From: Beijerinckiaceae bacterium
GTDB lineage: Bacteria > Pseudomonadota > Alphaproteobacteria > Rhizobiales > Beijerinckiaceae
DNA length: 64,000 nucleotides
NCBI GenBank assembly: GCA_947454485.1
Contig: CANGJJ010000004.1
Span: 229,535-293,534 of the forward strand
Direction of reading: 5' to 3'
Part shown: one piece after another, positions 21,422 to 29,626 of the stretch
Numbering within the stretch: the stretch's first letter is position 1
How the letters are laid out: every line of letters begins with the position of its first letter
The notes under the pieces: generated by a model
Told to the model about the DNA's origin: nothing
The model's input: the letters and a program-made list of their open reading frames with translations, nothing else
Databases searched by the model: none
Made by a program: the position numbers and the translations under genes

Positions 21422-21685
21422 ATGAAACGCTCAGTCTTGGCCCTTCTCATCTGTGTCATCGCCGCGCCTGTGCTCGGTGATGAGCCGCGCGCGCCTTCAC
21501 TGCCGGCAGCTGAAGCCATGCCTGCAACGGTTTTCAGCTTTGGGGCGGAGAATCCTGACTGCGTTGAGTGGACCAACGCCTGCCAGATCTGTACGCGCAG
21601 CAGTGCGGGCGAGATGCAATGTTCGACGCCCGGCATTGCATGCACACCCGGCGTGCCAATCTGTCGCGCCAGAAAGGCCCCCTAA
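21422..21685 (+). CDS. Small secreted cysteine-rich protein, unknown function
   Basis: 87 aa. A signal peptide covers about residues 1-19 (basic start, hydrophobic core, cleavage near VLG-DEP). The mature part has six Cys in its second half: C47, C54, C57, C67, C74 and C80 by eye, suggesting disulfide bonds or metal binding in the periplasm. No family recognised. The TAA stop shares its last base with the ATG of the next membrane protein (TAATG), so the two are translationally coupled. Confidence 0.6.
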   Translation: MKRSVLALLICVIAAPVLGDEPRAPSLPAAEAMPATVFSFGAENPDCVEWTNACQICTRSSAGEMQCSTPGIACTPGVPICRARKAP

Positions 21686-22260
21686 TGAGTGATGTGAGTG
21701 TGCAAGAGGCAGCGCCCTCGGTGAATCCTTTGCATGTGGCAGCCTATGCGGGACTGCTGGTGCTGATGGTGTTTGTCATTCGCTCGGGCGACCGGTTCTG
21801 GCTCAATTTCATGCATGTGATGTCGGGGGTCTTGTGGACCGGCATTGACCTCTTCATGGGCTTCTTTGTGGGGCCTGCGCTGCGCTCTGCCCCCTTTGAG
21901 GCGCGGCGCGCAGTGACGATGCGGCTTGTGCCGCGCACGCTCTTTCTCATGCCCACGCTCGCCATCATCACCGGCACGACTGGTTGGTATCATGCCCAGC
22001 AGCTTGGCTTTCTGGATGTGGACTGGCCGCAATATGGCTGGGTGCTGGCAGCGCTCATCATCATCACCATTTTGACAGTGCAGGGGCTGGGGCTGCTGCT
22101 GCCCACCAATGTCCGGGTCTATCTGGAGCTGCGCAAGCCAGAGCCTGACAAGGCGCGAATTGGTCAGCTGATGAAGCTCTATATTTATTTCGTTGGTTTT
22201 CAGGGTGTCATGCAGATTGCCATGATTTTGGTCATGGCCAAGTTCGTGACCGGCCTTTGA
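21685..22260 (+). CDS. Multi-pass membrane protein, unknown function
   Basis: 191 aa with about five hydrophobic segments. Segment 2 contains a His and Trp pattern (NFMHVMSGVLWTG) that recalls haem- or metal-binding membrane families such as the urate oxidase N-terminal/CopD-like groups. The resemblance is loose and I do not assign a function. The start at 21685 follows AGAAAGG and touches the previous stop; an open frame reaching back to 21568 overlaps the small Cys-rich gene and is judged not coding. It is probably cotranscribed with that gene. Confidence 0.6.
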   Translation: MSDVSVQEAAPSVNPLHVAAYAGLLVLMVFVIRSGDRFWLNFMHVMSGVLWTGIDLFMGFFVGPALRSAPFEARRAVTMRLVPRTLFLMPTLAIITGTTGWYHAQQLGFLDVDWPQYGWVLAALIIITILTVQGLGLLLPTNVRVYLELRKPEPDKARIGQLMKLYIYFVGFQGVMQIAMILVMAKFVTGL

Positions 22261-22348
22261 GGGGGATAGGCTGCCTTGAAGGGGTGGCCATGGGGCGCGG
22301 TTGGGCGTAGAAGGATTCTACTTCTGTTCTCATTCGAGGCCCTCCTTC

Positions 22349-24736
22349 TTGTCCGATCCCTTCGACCTTTCTGGCGCCGAAGAGCCTGACTTTGCTTCCG
22401 TTGCCCCGGTCCCTCGGGAGGGTGGCATTGCCGCGCGTGCGCGCGCTGCCGCCATGGGCGCTGCATCGCGCTATTTGGAGGGGCTCAATCCCGAGCAGCG
22501 CGAGGCGGTGGAGAGCATGGACGGGCCTGTGCTCGTTCTGGCGGGCGCGGGGACGGGCAAGACGCGCGTTTTGACCACGCGCATCGCACATATCATCGCC
22601 ACAGGCCGCGCGCGGGCGCATGAAATTCTCGCCGTCACCTTCACCAACAAAGCCGCGCGCGAAATGAAAGAGCGCGTTGCTTTGCTGGCAGGCCCGACCG
22701 CTGAGGGCATGCCCTGGCTTGGCACTTTCCATTCGATTGGCACGAAGATATTGCGCCAACATGCCGAACTTGTCGGCTTGAAGAGTGGCTTCACCATTCT
22801 CGACACGGATGATCAAATCCGTTTGCTGAAGCAGGTGCTGCAGGCTGAAGATATTGACGACAAGCGCTGGCCTGCGCGCGCGCTTGCCCATCAAATCGAC
22901 AATTGGAAAAATCGCGGGCTTGATCCAGCCCGCGTGCCTGCGGGCGAAGCGGGGGCTTTTGCCAATGGCAAGGGCGGCAAGCTCTATCAAATGTATCAGG
23001 ACCGTTTGAAGGTTCTCAATGCGACGGACTTTGGTGATCTGTTGCTGGAGAGCCTGCGGTTGCTGCGCGATCATCCTGATGTGTTGAAGCAGTTCCAGAA
23101 CCGCTTCCGCTATATTTTGGTCGATGAGTATCAAGACACCAATACGGTGCAATATTTGTGGCTGCGTCTTCTGGCGCAGGGCCGCAACAATGTGTGCTGC
23201 GTGGGTGATGACGACCAGTCGATCTATGGCTGGCGCGGCGCAGAGGTCGACAATATCCTGCGCTTTGAAAAAGATTTCCCCGGCGCGAAAGTCATTCGTC
23301 TCGAGCGTAACTATCGCTCGACTGCGCATATTCTGGCTGCTGCGGCCCATCTCATCGCCAATAATGAAGGGCGTTTGGGCAAAACGCTGTTTACGGACGG
23401 CGATGATGGCGACAAGCCGACGGTCACAGGCGTGTGGGATTCTGAAGAAGAGGCCCGCACGGTTGGTGAGCAGATCGAGCAATTGCAGCGCCAGAAGCAG
23501 AATCTCGATGAGGTTGCGATCCTTGTGCGCGCCTCCTTCCAGATGCGCGAATTTGAAGAGCGTTTCGTCACTCTGGGTCTGCCCTATCGCGTGATCGGTG
23601 GTCCGCGCTTTTATGAGCGCGCTGAAATTCGCGATGCGCTCGCCTATATCCGCTGCGTTGCGCAATCCTCTGACGATCTCGCCTTTGAGCGCATCATTAA
23701 TGTGCCCAAGCGGGGCCTTGGGGATGCCAGCGTGCAGGTGCTGCATGACTATGCGCGGCGCGAGCGTGTGCCTTTGATGCAGGCGGCGCGTGTTGTGGTG
23801 GAGAGTGAAGAGTTGAAGCCCAAGGCGCGGGGCACTCTGCGTGCTTTGCTGCAGGATTTTGCGCGCTGGTCTTCTCTGATTGAGACGATGAACCACAGTG
23901 AGCTGGCTGAAGTCATTCTCGAAGAATCCGGCTACACCGACATGTGGCAGAAGGATCGCTCTGCCGATGCGGCTGGCCGATTGGAAAATCTGAAGGAGCT
24001 TGTGCGCTCCATGGAAGAGTTTCCTGATCTGGGCTCCTTCCTTGAGCATATCTCCTTGGTGATGGATGTGGAGAATCGTGAAGGCGGCGAGCGCGTCTCC
24101 ATCATGACCTTGCATGCGGCCAAGGGCCTTGAGTTCGACGTTGTGTTTCTGCCCGGTTGGGAAGAGGGGCTCTTTCCCCATCAACGCTCGCTGGATGACA
24201 ATGGCCGCGCGGGGCTCGAAGAAGAGCGGCGTCTGGCCTATGTCGGCATCACGCGCGCCAAGCGCCAATGCCATATTTATTTTGCCACCAACCGGCGCAT
24301 CCACGGCCTGTGGCAGACGACTATTCCTTCGCGCTTTCTCGACGAATTGCCGAGCGATCATGTGGAGGTTGTCGAGGCCGCGTCAGGCACGAGCTATGGC
24401 GGTTATGCGCAATCGCGCTTTGCCAATATAGACACCTATACTTCAAGCTATTCGACGCCGGGCTGGCAAAGAGCGCAGTCACGGCGCACTGAACAATCTG
24501 GTTCGTCCTCGGGCAGTTGGGGCAAGCCGGGTGCTGCCCGCAAAGGCCCTGCGATGATCGAAGGCGAGCTTGTGGCCAAGTCCACGGGCGGCTCATCGCT
24601 GGCACCGGGCATGCGTGTTTTCCACATCAAATTTGGAAATGGCACGGTGGCCAGCGCGGACGGCAACAAGATCACGGTCGAATTCGATAAGGCTGGCCGC
24701 AAGATGGTGCTCGAGAGCTTCTTGCAGAAGCCCTGA
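22349..24736 (+). CDS. uvrD: ATP-dependent DNA helicase, UvrD/PcrA type
   Basis: SF1A 3'-5' helicase acting in excision and mismatch repair or at stalled forks. About 795 aa. Visible motifs, in order: NPEQREAV (Q motif), VLAGAGTGKTRVLTTRIAH (Walker A), VTFTNKAAREMKERV (Ia), LVDEYQDTNTVQ (II, Walker B), VGDDDQSIYGWRGA (III), LERNYRS (IV), MTLHAAKGLEFDVVFLPG (V) and RLAYVGITRAKR (VI). The C-terminus has a short Tudor-like segment (VFHIKFGNGTVAS) typical of UvrD/PcrA. The start is uncertain: TTG at 22349 (MSDPFDL) has a GAGG box, while TTG at 22301 and ATG at 22454 are alternatives. Confidence 0.94.
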   Translation: MSDPFDLSGAEEPDFASVAPVPREGGIAARARAAAMGAASRYLEGLNPEQREAVESMDGPVLVLAGAGTGKTRVLTTRIAHIIATGRARAHEILAVTFTNKAAREMKERVALLAGPTAEGMPWLGTFHSIGTKILRQHAELVGLKSGFTILDTDDQIRLLKQVLQAEDIDDKRWPARALAHQIDNWKNRGLDPARVPAGEAGAFANGKGGKLYQMYQDRLKVLNATDFGDLLLESLRLLRDHPDVLKQFQNRFRYILVDEYQDTNTVQYLWLRLLAQGRNNVCCVGDDDQSIYGWRGAEVDNILRFEKDFPGAKVIRLERNYRSTAHILAAAAHLIANNEGRLGKTLFTDGDDGDKPTVTGVWDSEEEARTVGEQIEQLQRQKQNLDEVAILVRASFQMREFEERFVTLGLPYRVIGGPRFYERAEIRDALAYIRCVAQSSDDLAFERIINVPKRGLGDASVQVLHDYARRERVPLMQAARVVVESEELKPKARGTLRALLQDFARWSSLIETMNHSELAEVILEESGYTDMWQKDRSADAAGRLENLKELVRSMEEFPDLGSFLEHISLVMDVENREGGERVSIMTLHAAKGLEFDVVFLPGWEEGLFPHQRSLDDNGRAGLEEERRLAYVGITRAKRQCHIYFATNRRIHGLWQTTIPSRFLDELPSDHVEVVEAASGTSYGGYAQSRFANIDTYTSSYSTPGWQRAQSRRTEQSGSSSGSWGKPGAARKGPAMIEGELVAKSTGGSSLAPGMRVFHIKFGNGTVASADGNKITVEFDKAGRKMVLESFLQKP

Positions 24737-24809
24737 GGGCTGTCACGCTGATGCTTAGCTTTTGGCCGGTGAATCACGCTAGAGTGGGGCGATAGATGGA
24801 TCTGCCCCA

Positions 24810-27800
24810 TTGCGCGAAAGCCTGACCATAGCTGCATCCGTGCTCATCGTTGCGCTTTGCGCAGCGCTTTTTGGGCCGATGTTTGTTGACTGGACCGCGC
24901 AGCGCAGTTTCGTCGAGGCGCAGCTCTCACAAGCCATGGGCACGCGCATCTCGACGCAGGGGCGCATTGATGTGTCTTTGCTGCCAACGCCGCGTTTGCA
25001 GGTCGATGCTTTGGAATTTGGGCAGAATGGCGCCATTGCGCTGCGCTCCCGCGCTGTGCGGTTGGAGCTTGCCGTCATGCCGCTGCTGCGCGGTGAATTG
25101 CGCTTCATGGAAGCAAGCTTTCAAGAGCCGCAGGTGGAGATTGCGATTGATCGCCTTCGCACAGCAGGCGCTGATGCGCCCGATATCCAGATCGAAAAGC
25201 TGAGCCTTGAGAAGGCGCGTTTTGTGTTGCGTGAGAGCGGCCGGGAGATCGCCGTCCTCAATGAGGTTGATCTGTCGGGCGAGGCGTCATCCCTTGCAGG
25301 GCCGTTCAAGGGGCAGGGCCAGTTCAAACGTGAGGATGTTGCGGTTGGCTGGCGCTTTTCGACAGGGGCCATTGAGGCTGATCGCCTGCGGCTGAAATTC
25401 ACCAGCGATGAGGCTGCGGGCCTTTCGCGTCTCGATCTTGATGGCGCGCTTGTACTCGGTGCCAAGCCACGTTTTGAGGGGCAGGCGATGGCCTCTGCCA
25501 CTCAGCCTTTCGCATGGCGGCTTGCAGGACCTGTTGTGATGGATGCGCAGCAATTGCGCGCCGAAACGGTGGAGCTGCGTGTGGGCGGCGAAGAGGGTGC
25601 TTTGACCCTCACAGGTGCGCTCAATCTGCATTTCGACAAGCCCCGTATCGAGATGCAGTGGCAATCGCGTCAGCTCGATTTGGATCGTGCCTTTGACAAG
25701 ATTGCAGGTCTGCGCGCTGCGGTCATGGGATTTGGCGCGGGCGCCTTGAGCGATACTGACATCGCGCTCAAACTGACGACACCAACCATTTTGATGGGCG
25801 GTGAGGGCGTCAATGATGTGTCGCTTGATCTGTCACGCAAAGGCATAGCGCCTGTGCTGATTGATCTTGCCGCGACTTTGCCCGGCCGAGCGCAGCTGCA
25901 GCTCAATGGTGTGATCGAGACAGGCTTTGCGGCGCGTTATGAGGGCAAGGTCCAGGCCTCTCTGCGCGAGCCGATCCGTCTTGCTGATTGGATGGCGCCA
26001 CTCTTGCCCGAGCAAGCGCAGATGCTGCGTCGCTTGCCTGTGCGCAATCTCGAGATTGCTGGCGATGTCGATCTATCGGGTGCGGGTGTTTCTGCGCGCG
26101 GCCTGCGATTGCGTCTTGATCGCTCCAATCTGTCGGGCGCGCTTGCCTATACGCGCGCCATTGGTGGCGAGCGTCCGCGCTTCTTTGCTGATCTGACCAG
26201 CGATGCGCTTGATCTGGATGGCTTGCCTGATCTGTCTGGACCGAGCGCTGCTTTGCGCGGTGCTGATATGTCATTGAGCTTGGCAGCGCGCGGTGTGCGC
26301 CTTGCGCGGTTTGGAGAGGGCGTTGTGGATGCAGGGCGCATCTCGCTCAAACTTGTGCAGAACCGCGAGACCTTGCGGCTCGAGACATTCTCGATTGCGG
26401 GTCTGGGCGGGGCTGATGTGAATGCCAGTGGCATGCTGCAAGGGCAGAGCGGCGCCTTTGACATTGGCATTGATGCACAGCGACTGACAGAGCTTGCGTC
26501 CCTGTGGCAGCGCATCGCGCCGGGGCCTTTGCCAATGGCATTGGCACAGCGCGCTGTTGCGCTCTCTCCAGCCAAACTCAATCTGCATATTGAGGGCGAG
26601 GCGCAGGCAGATGGCTTTCGTCTGTCAGTGCTCGAAATTGAGTCCACCGCTCGCGGCACGCGCGTGCAGGCCAATCTGCGTCCCCAGACAGGCGGGCTTG
26701 CGAGCGGCGTCATGCGCATTGAGACGCGCGATGCAGCGATGCTGCTGCGCCAGTTTGGTTTTGAGGTTCTGCCACTCCCCTTGAATGGTGGCGGGCGTGT
26801 GCAGGCGAGTTTGCGCGCCATAGCCAAGGGTGGATTTGAACTGGCTGCCTCGGGACAGATCGGCGGAGTTGATCTGACATTTGATGGGCGCGCAGGTGAG
26901 GCGGTCGGATCGGTTGAAGGCGCGGTGACGCTCAATGCGCGCGATGGCGCGCAGATGCTTCGCGTTCTGGGCTTTGGTCTTCCAGATGTGACCAAGCCAG
27001 CGCCCTTTGAGGGCAATGCGCAACTCCTGTGGAATCGCGAGGGCTTTGCCCTGAATGGCCTCAGCGCTGTTGTCATGGGCGCGCAAGCCAGTGGTGATCT
27101 GCGCCATATGCAACGTGAGGGGCGATCAATCCTCACAGGCAAAATTCAACTCGATCAAGCCTCGCTGGCGCAGGTCTCAACCCTCTTGCTGGGACCCGTC
27201 CTGTCTGTGCGCGCAGGACAATTGTGGAGCGATCAGCGCTTTGGTCCGGGCATGGCTGATTTGCCGCGCCTTGATCTTGATCTGCACAGCAAAGCATTCA
27301 CGCTGCCCAATGACTATGTCTTGCGCGATGCCAAGCTGCGTCTTCAGACAGCGCCTGGCGTGATGAATTTTGATGCGGTGGAGGGCGCGCATGAGAGCGG
27401 ACGTCTTTCGGGCCGTCTCACCTTGCGGCGCGATGGAGCCAATGGCTTTTTGACGGGCGCGCTGAAAGTCGACGGATTGTCTGTGCCAGCATCATTTGCG
27501 CAGGCGCAGATGAGCCTTGAGAGCGAATTCACCTCGAGTGGCGATACGCCTGCCGCGCTGGTGAGTGGCCTTGCTGGCACAGCGCGTGTGCAATTGGGAG
27601 CGCTGACTTTTGCGCAAGCAGACCCCGGAGCTTTGGCGCGTGTCTTTGTCGCGGCGGAAGATGATCGTCTGTCCTTGAACCCGAAGGATTATGAGAGTGC
27701 TTTGCGTCGCGAATTGGAGAAGGGGCCATTCACTCTGCCTTCACGCGATGCTTTGGTGACACTTGCGGGCGGTGTTGCACGCATGGCCTCGCCGAATTTT

Positions 27801-28115
27801 TCAGCCAGCGTTGATCTGCGTAATCTGAGCGCAGAGGCGCGGCTGTCGCTCAGCCTGCCTGTTGAGCGCCAGATCTTCCCCGGTATTGCGCTTGTGTGGC
27901 GCGGGCCATGGCAGGCGATGCAGCGCGATATTGAGGCTGGGGCTTTGCTCAATTTGATGAGTGCGCGGGCGCTTGCGCGCGAACAGGCGCGCTCGCAGGC
28001 TTTGGATGAAGATATTGCTGAGCGTGCAGGCTTTGCGCGTCGCCAGCGCGGGCTCGATTTCTTGCGCCGTCGTCAACGCGAGGTTGACGAGTTTATGGCG
28101 CAGCAGCCCCGTTAA
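24810..28115 (+). CDS. AsmA-family protein, large
   Basis: 1101 aa. One N-terminal membrane segment (IAASVLIVALCAALFGPMF) anchors a long periplasmic region. An AsmA-type start follows (LSQAMGTRISTQGRIDVSLLPTPRLQVDALEFG), and then repeating beta-rich stretches of the bridge-like lipid-transfer (AsmA/TamB) kind. A C-terminal AsmA_2-like part (TSSGDTPAALVSGLAGTARVQLGA) precedes a charged helix. Such proteins are linked to phospholipid transport to, and homeostasis of, the outer membrane. The only in-frame start is TTG at 24810. The stop shares TTAA bases with the convergent ribbon-helix-helix gene, so the two ends overlap by 4 bp. Confidence 0.85.
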   Translation: MRESLTIAASVLIVALCAALFGPMFVDWTAQRSFVEAQLSQAMGTRISTQGRIDVSLLPTPRLQVDALEFGQNGAIALRSRAVRLELAVMPLLRGELRFMEASFQEPQVEIAIDRLRTAGADAPDIQIEKLSLEKARFVLRESGREIAVLNEVDLSGEASSLAGPFKGQGQFKREDVAVGWRFSTGAIEADRLRLKFTSDEAAGLSRLDLDGALVLGAKPRFEGQAMASATQPFAWRLAGPVVMDAQQLRAETVELRVGGEEGALTLTGALNLHFDKPRIEMQWQSRQLDLDRAFDKIAGLRAAVMGFGAGALSDTDIALKLTTPTILMGGEGVNDVSLDLSRKGIAPVLIDLAATLPGRAQLQLNGVIETGFAARYEGKVQASLREPIRLADWMAPLLPEQAQMLRRLPVRNLEIAGDVDLSGAGVSARGLRLRLDRSNLSGALAYTRAIGGERPRFFADLTSDALDLDGLPDLSGPSAALRGADMSLSLAARGVRLARFGEGVVDAGRISLKLVQNRETLRLETFSIAGLGGADVNASGMLQGQSGAFDIGIDAQRLTELASLWQRIAPGPLPMALAQRAVALSPAKLNLHIEGEAQADGFRLSVLEIESTARGTRVQANLRPQTGGLASGVMRIETRDAAMLLRQFGFEVLPLPLNGGGRVQASLRAIAKGGFELAASGQIGGVDLTFDGRAGEAVGSVEGAVTLNARDGAQMLRVLGFGLPDVTKPAPFEGNAQLLWNREGFALNGLSAVVMGAQASGDLRHMQREGRSILTGKIQLDQASLAQVSTLLLGPVLSVRAGQLWSDQRFGPGMADLPRLDLDLHSKAFTLPNDYVLRDAKLRLQTAPGVMNFDAVEGAHESGRLSGRLTLRRDGANGFLTGALKVDGLSVPASFAQAQMSLESEFTSSGDTPAALVSGLAGTARVQLGALTFAQADPGALARVFVAAEDDRLSLNPKDYESALRRELEKGPFTLPSRDALVTLAGGVARMASPNFSASVDLRNLSAEARLSLSLPVERQIFPGIALVWRGPWQAMQRDIEAGALLNLMSARALAREQARSQALDEDIAERAGFARRQRGLDFLRRRQREVDEFMAQQPR

Positions 28116-28342
28116 CGGCGCAAATCTTCCAGCACGAAGACGCGAATGGCGGAGGAGAGATTGGCCTGCCCGCGACCCGCATCAATCTGTGCCACAAGTC
28201 CAGCCAGTGACAGATTGCGCGCGTTCGCAATGCGCTTCAGCTCTTGCCAGAAGGGATCTTCGAGCGAAATCGAGGTGCGGTGGCCAGCAATGACGAGTGA
28301 ATGTTTGGCGATGCGAATGTCGCGCACCGGCGCGTCAGTCAT
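28112..28342 (-). CDS. Ribbon-helix-helix domain protein
   Basis: 76 aa. The segment HRTSISLEDPFWQELKRIA followed by NLSLAGLVAQID matches an RHH_4-type ribbon-helix-helix fold: a beta strand with alternating Arg/Thr/Ser, then two helices. Such small proteins usually bind DNA as dimers. It ends with NLSSAIRVFVLEDLRR, a conserved tail of this alphaproteobacterial group. The ATG at 28342 lies inside the end of the DUF4169 gene (8-bp overlap), so translation is coupled. Target unknown. Confidence 0.85.
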   Translation of the reverse strand: MTDAPVRDIRIAKHSLVIAGHRTSISLEDPFWQELKRIANARNLSLAGLVAQIDAGRGQANLSSAIRVFVLEDLRR

Positions 28343-28529
28343 CGCGCTTGGTGTCTGGGTCAAGGCGGTGGCCCTCCACATGGCGTTCGCTGCGCTCTCG
28401 CTCATGGGTCTGCGCCTCGCGCTCCAGCTTGGTGCGCCCAAAGGCAAGCCGGTTCGCCTCCGCCTTTTGCTCGGCGGCCTTGCGCTCTTTGTCCTTGCGG
28501 AACTGTCGGAGATTGACGATCTCGCCCAT
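28335..28529 (-). CDS. DUF4169 family small protein
   Basis: 64 aa, highly charged. It begins MGEIVNLRQFRKDKERKAAE and continues as a Lys/Arg/Glu/Ala-rich, probably helical peptide with the conserved NRLAFGRTK and the C-terminal EGHRLD, the signature of DUF4169. Function unknown. The ATG at 28529 follows an AGGG box; a TTG two codons upstream is possible. It overlaps the ribbon-helix-helix gene by 8 bp, and the pair lies 66 bases downstream of sspB on the same strand. Confidence 0.82.
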   Translation of the reverse strand: MGEIVNLRQFRKDKERKAAEQKAEANRLAFGRTKLEREAQTHERERSERHVEGHRLDPDTKRDD

Positions 28530-28594
28530 GCTCAACCCTCATGCTTGCCGTGAAGCATAGGCCTCTTCAGGCGCAGGTGGCTACAGGCTTTTCA

Positions 28595-29164
28595 TCACGT
28601 CTTTTTGCGAAAGGCGTCGATGGAGACCACTTTGGAATCGCCCGAAGGCAGAGGCTCTGCCTTATCCTCATCTGCAGCCTTCTTGGGCTTGGCAGTGGGC
28701 GCGCTTTCGGTCGGCTCTGATGCAGCACCGCGCGGGCCTTTGAGGGGCAGGGGAGCTGCGGGTGCATCCAGCGGCTCTTCATCATTGGCACCCTCGTCGG
28801 GCTCGCCATCTTCCACTTCAAACTTCAGGCCGAATTCAACAGACGGATCGAAGAAGCCGCGCACGGCCTCCCACGGCACACCGAGTTTCTCGGGTACATT
28901 CTGGAAGGACAGACCAACCTCAAAGCCAGCATCTGTGACGGCAAGGTCCCAGAACTGATGCTGCAGGATGATGGTGATCTCTTCGGGGAAGCGCTCTTTG
29001 GTGCGCGGTGAAATGCGCACACCCGGCGCGTCCGTACGGAAGGTGATGTAGAAATAATGCTCGCCCGGCAGGCCGTTGGCAGCAGCATCCGCGAGGATCT
29101 TGCGGACAACGGACCGCAGCGCATCCTGCACCAGGAGGTCGTAGCGGATGGTGTCGGTGGGCAT
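28595..29164 (-). CDS. sspB: SspB-alpha-type ClpXP adaptor (stringent starvation protein B family)
   Basis: 189 aa. Residues 1-120 match the SspB substrate-binding fold: IRYDLLVQDALRSVVRKIL, then GEHYFYITFRTDAPGV, PEEITIILQHQFWDL and LSFQNVPEKLGVPWEAV. A long acidic, Pro/Ala-rich flexible linker (about 125-175) leads to a C-terminal VVSIDAFRKK, which fits the ClpX-binding peptide. The family delivers ssrA-tagged and other proteins to ClpXP. The ATG at 29164 follows GAGGAC; upstream is ssrA, whose terminator T-run ends about 10 bases before this start. So transcription probably arises inside or upstream of ssrA. Confidence 0.9.
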   Translation of the reverse strand: MPTDTIRYDLLVQDALRSVVRKILADAAANGLPGEHYFYITFRTDAPGVRISPRTKERFPEEITIILQHQFWDLAVTDAGFEVGLSFQNVPEKLGVPWEAVRGFFDPSVEFGLKFEVEDGEPDEGANDEEPLDAPAAPLPLKGPRGAASEPTESAPTAKPKKAADEDKAEPLPSGDSKVVSIDAFRKKT

Positions 29165-29174
29165 AAGTCCTCGC

Positions 29175-29212
29175 AAAAAAATCAGTGGAGGCTTCTGTTG
29201 CCAGGTGCCTCC
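29175..29212 (-). terminator. Terminator of ssrA
   Basis: Read on the minus strand, GGAGGC (29212-29207) pairs with GCCTCC (29192-29187) around a 14-base loop, and ACTGA then seven T follow (29181-29175). The T-run ends ten bases before the sspB ATG. Confidence 0.75.
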
Positions 29213-29499
29213 GAACCCCGCCTAGAGGTGCAACCCCCTAGGACTTTAAATTCGGTACTGGCACCGCATTACGCGGCGACGGCCACCGGAGCATAGTTGT
29301 CATTGGCAACTATAGGTTTGACCCGATAACGGCGGTATCATGCCGGGCAAAAGCACACCCTTTACACCCCCCGTCGAACCTATTTCGCCCCCCCGAAGCT
29401 CGCCGTAACGGGCTTGGGTGGAGGCGCCGGGTACCGCCCCCGGGTCCGAAAGGCTTATTTCGGTGACCGTTTATCGCCATAGTCTCCCTTGCGGGTAGC
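29187..29499 (-). ncRNA. ssrA: Permuted (two-piece) tmRNA, ssrA
   Basis: Transfer-messenger RNA that rescues stalled ribosomes. The gene is circularly permuted, as in other alphaproteobacteria. First comes the acceptor piece (about 29499-29417), ending in CGCCTCC plus a discriminator A. Then comes a spacer of about 24 bases, then the coding piece, which starts GGGGGCG (29392-29386). GGGGGCG and CGCCTCC pair as the acceptor stem with one G-U. The coding piece contains GAAATAGGTTCGACGGGG, typical of the tmRNA 5' domain, and the tag frame. Odd points: the T-loop reads GGCGGTA rather than TTCRANY, and the acceptor end reads ACCC, so CCA is not encoded exactly. Mature ends are estimates. Confidence 0.93.
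29269..29307 (-). other. tmRNA tag-peptide reading frame
   Basis: Minus strand: the resume codon GCC at 29307 opens a frame of 12 codons and TAA, ANDNYAPVAVAA. The AND start and the hydrophobic AVAA end are the standard degradation tag recognised by SspB and ClpXP. It is preceded by the expected GTT of the resume region. Confidence 0.95.
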
Positions 29500-29505
29500 A
29501 CAGCG

Positions 29506-29534
29506 AATATAGGGCCACCGATCAGCGTTTGAAA
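29506..29534 (-). promoter_or_regulatory. Likely ssrA promoter
   Basis: Minus strand: TTTCAA at 29534-29529, a 17-base spacer, and TATATT at 29511-29506. A transcript start near 29499 would put the acceptor piece right at the 5' end. The -10 is good; the -35 is weak. Confidence 0.5.
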
Positions 29535-29574
29535 GTGGGGCAGGTGTCAGCGCAGCGGGAAATCGCGCGCGAAC

Positions 29575-29603
29575 ACAAAAAAGGCGGGGAGAGCCCCCGC
29601 CTT
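29575..29603 (-). terminator. Terminator after the LLM oxidoreductase gene
   Basis: AAGGCGGGG (29581-29589) and CCCCGCCTT (29595-29603) form a perfect 9-bp stem with a 5-base loop. On the minus strand it is followed by a T-run. It lies 23 bases after the stop of the LLM gene. Confidence 0.85.
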
Positions 29604-29626
29604 CTTGGGTCTGATCGCAGTGCTGC

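Noticed and set aside
22232..24361. Long minus-strand open frame opposite uvrD
   Set aside because: Antisense shadow of an intact helicase gene with all motifs on the other strand.
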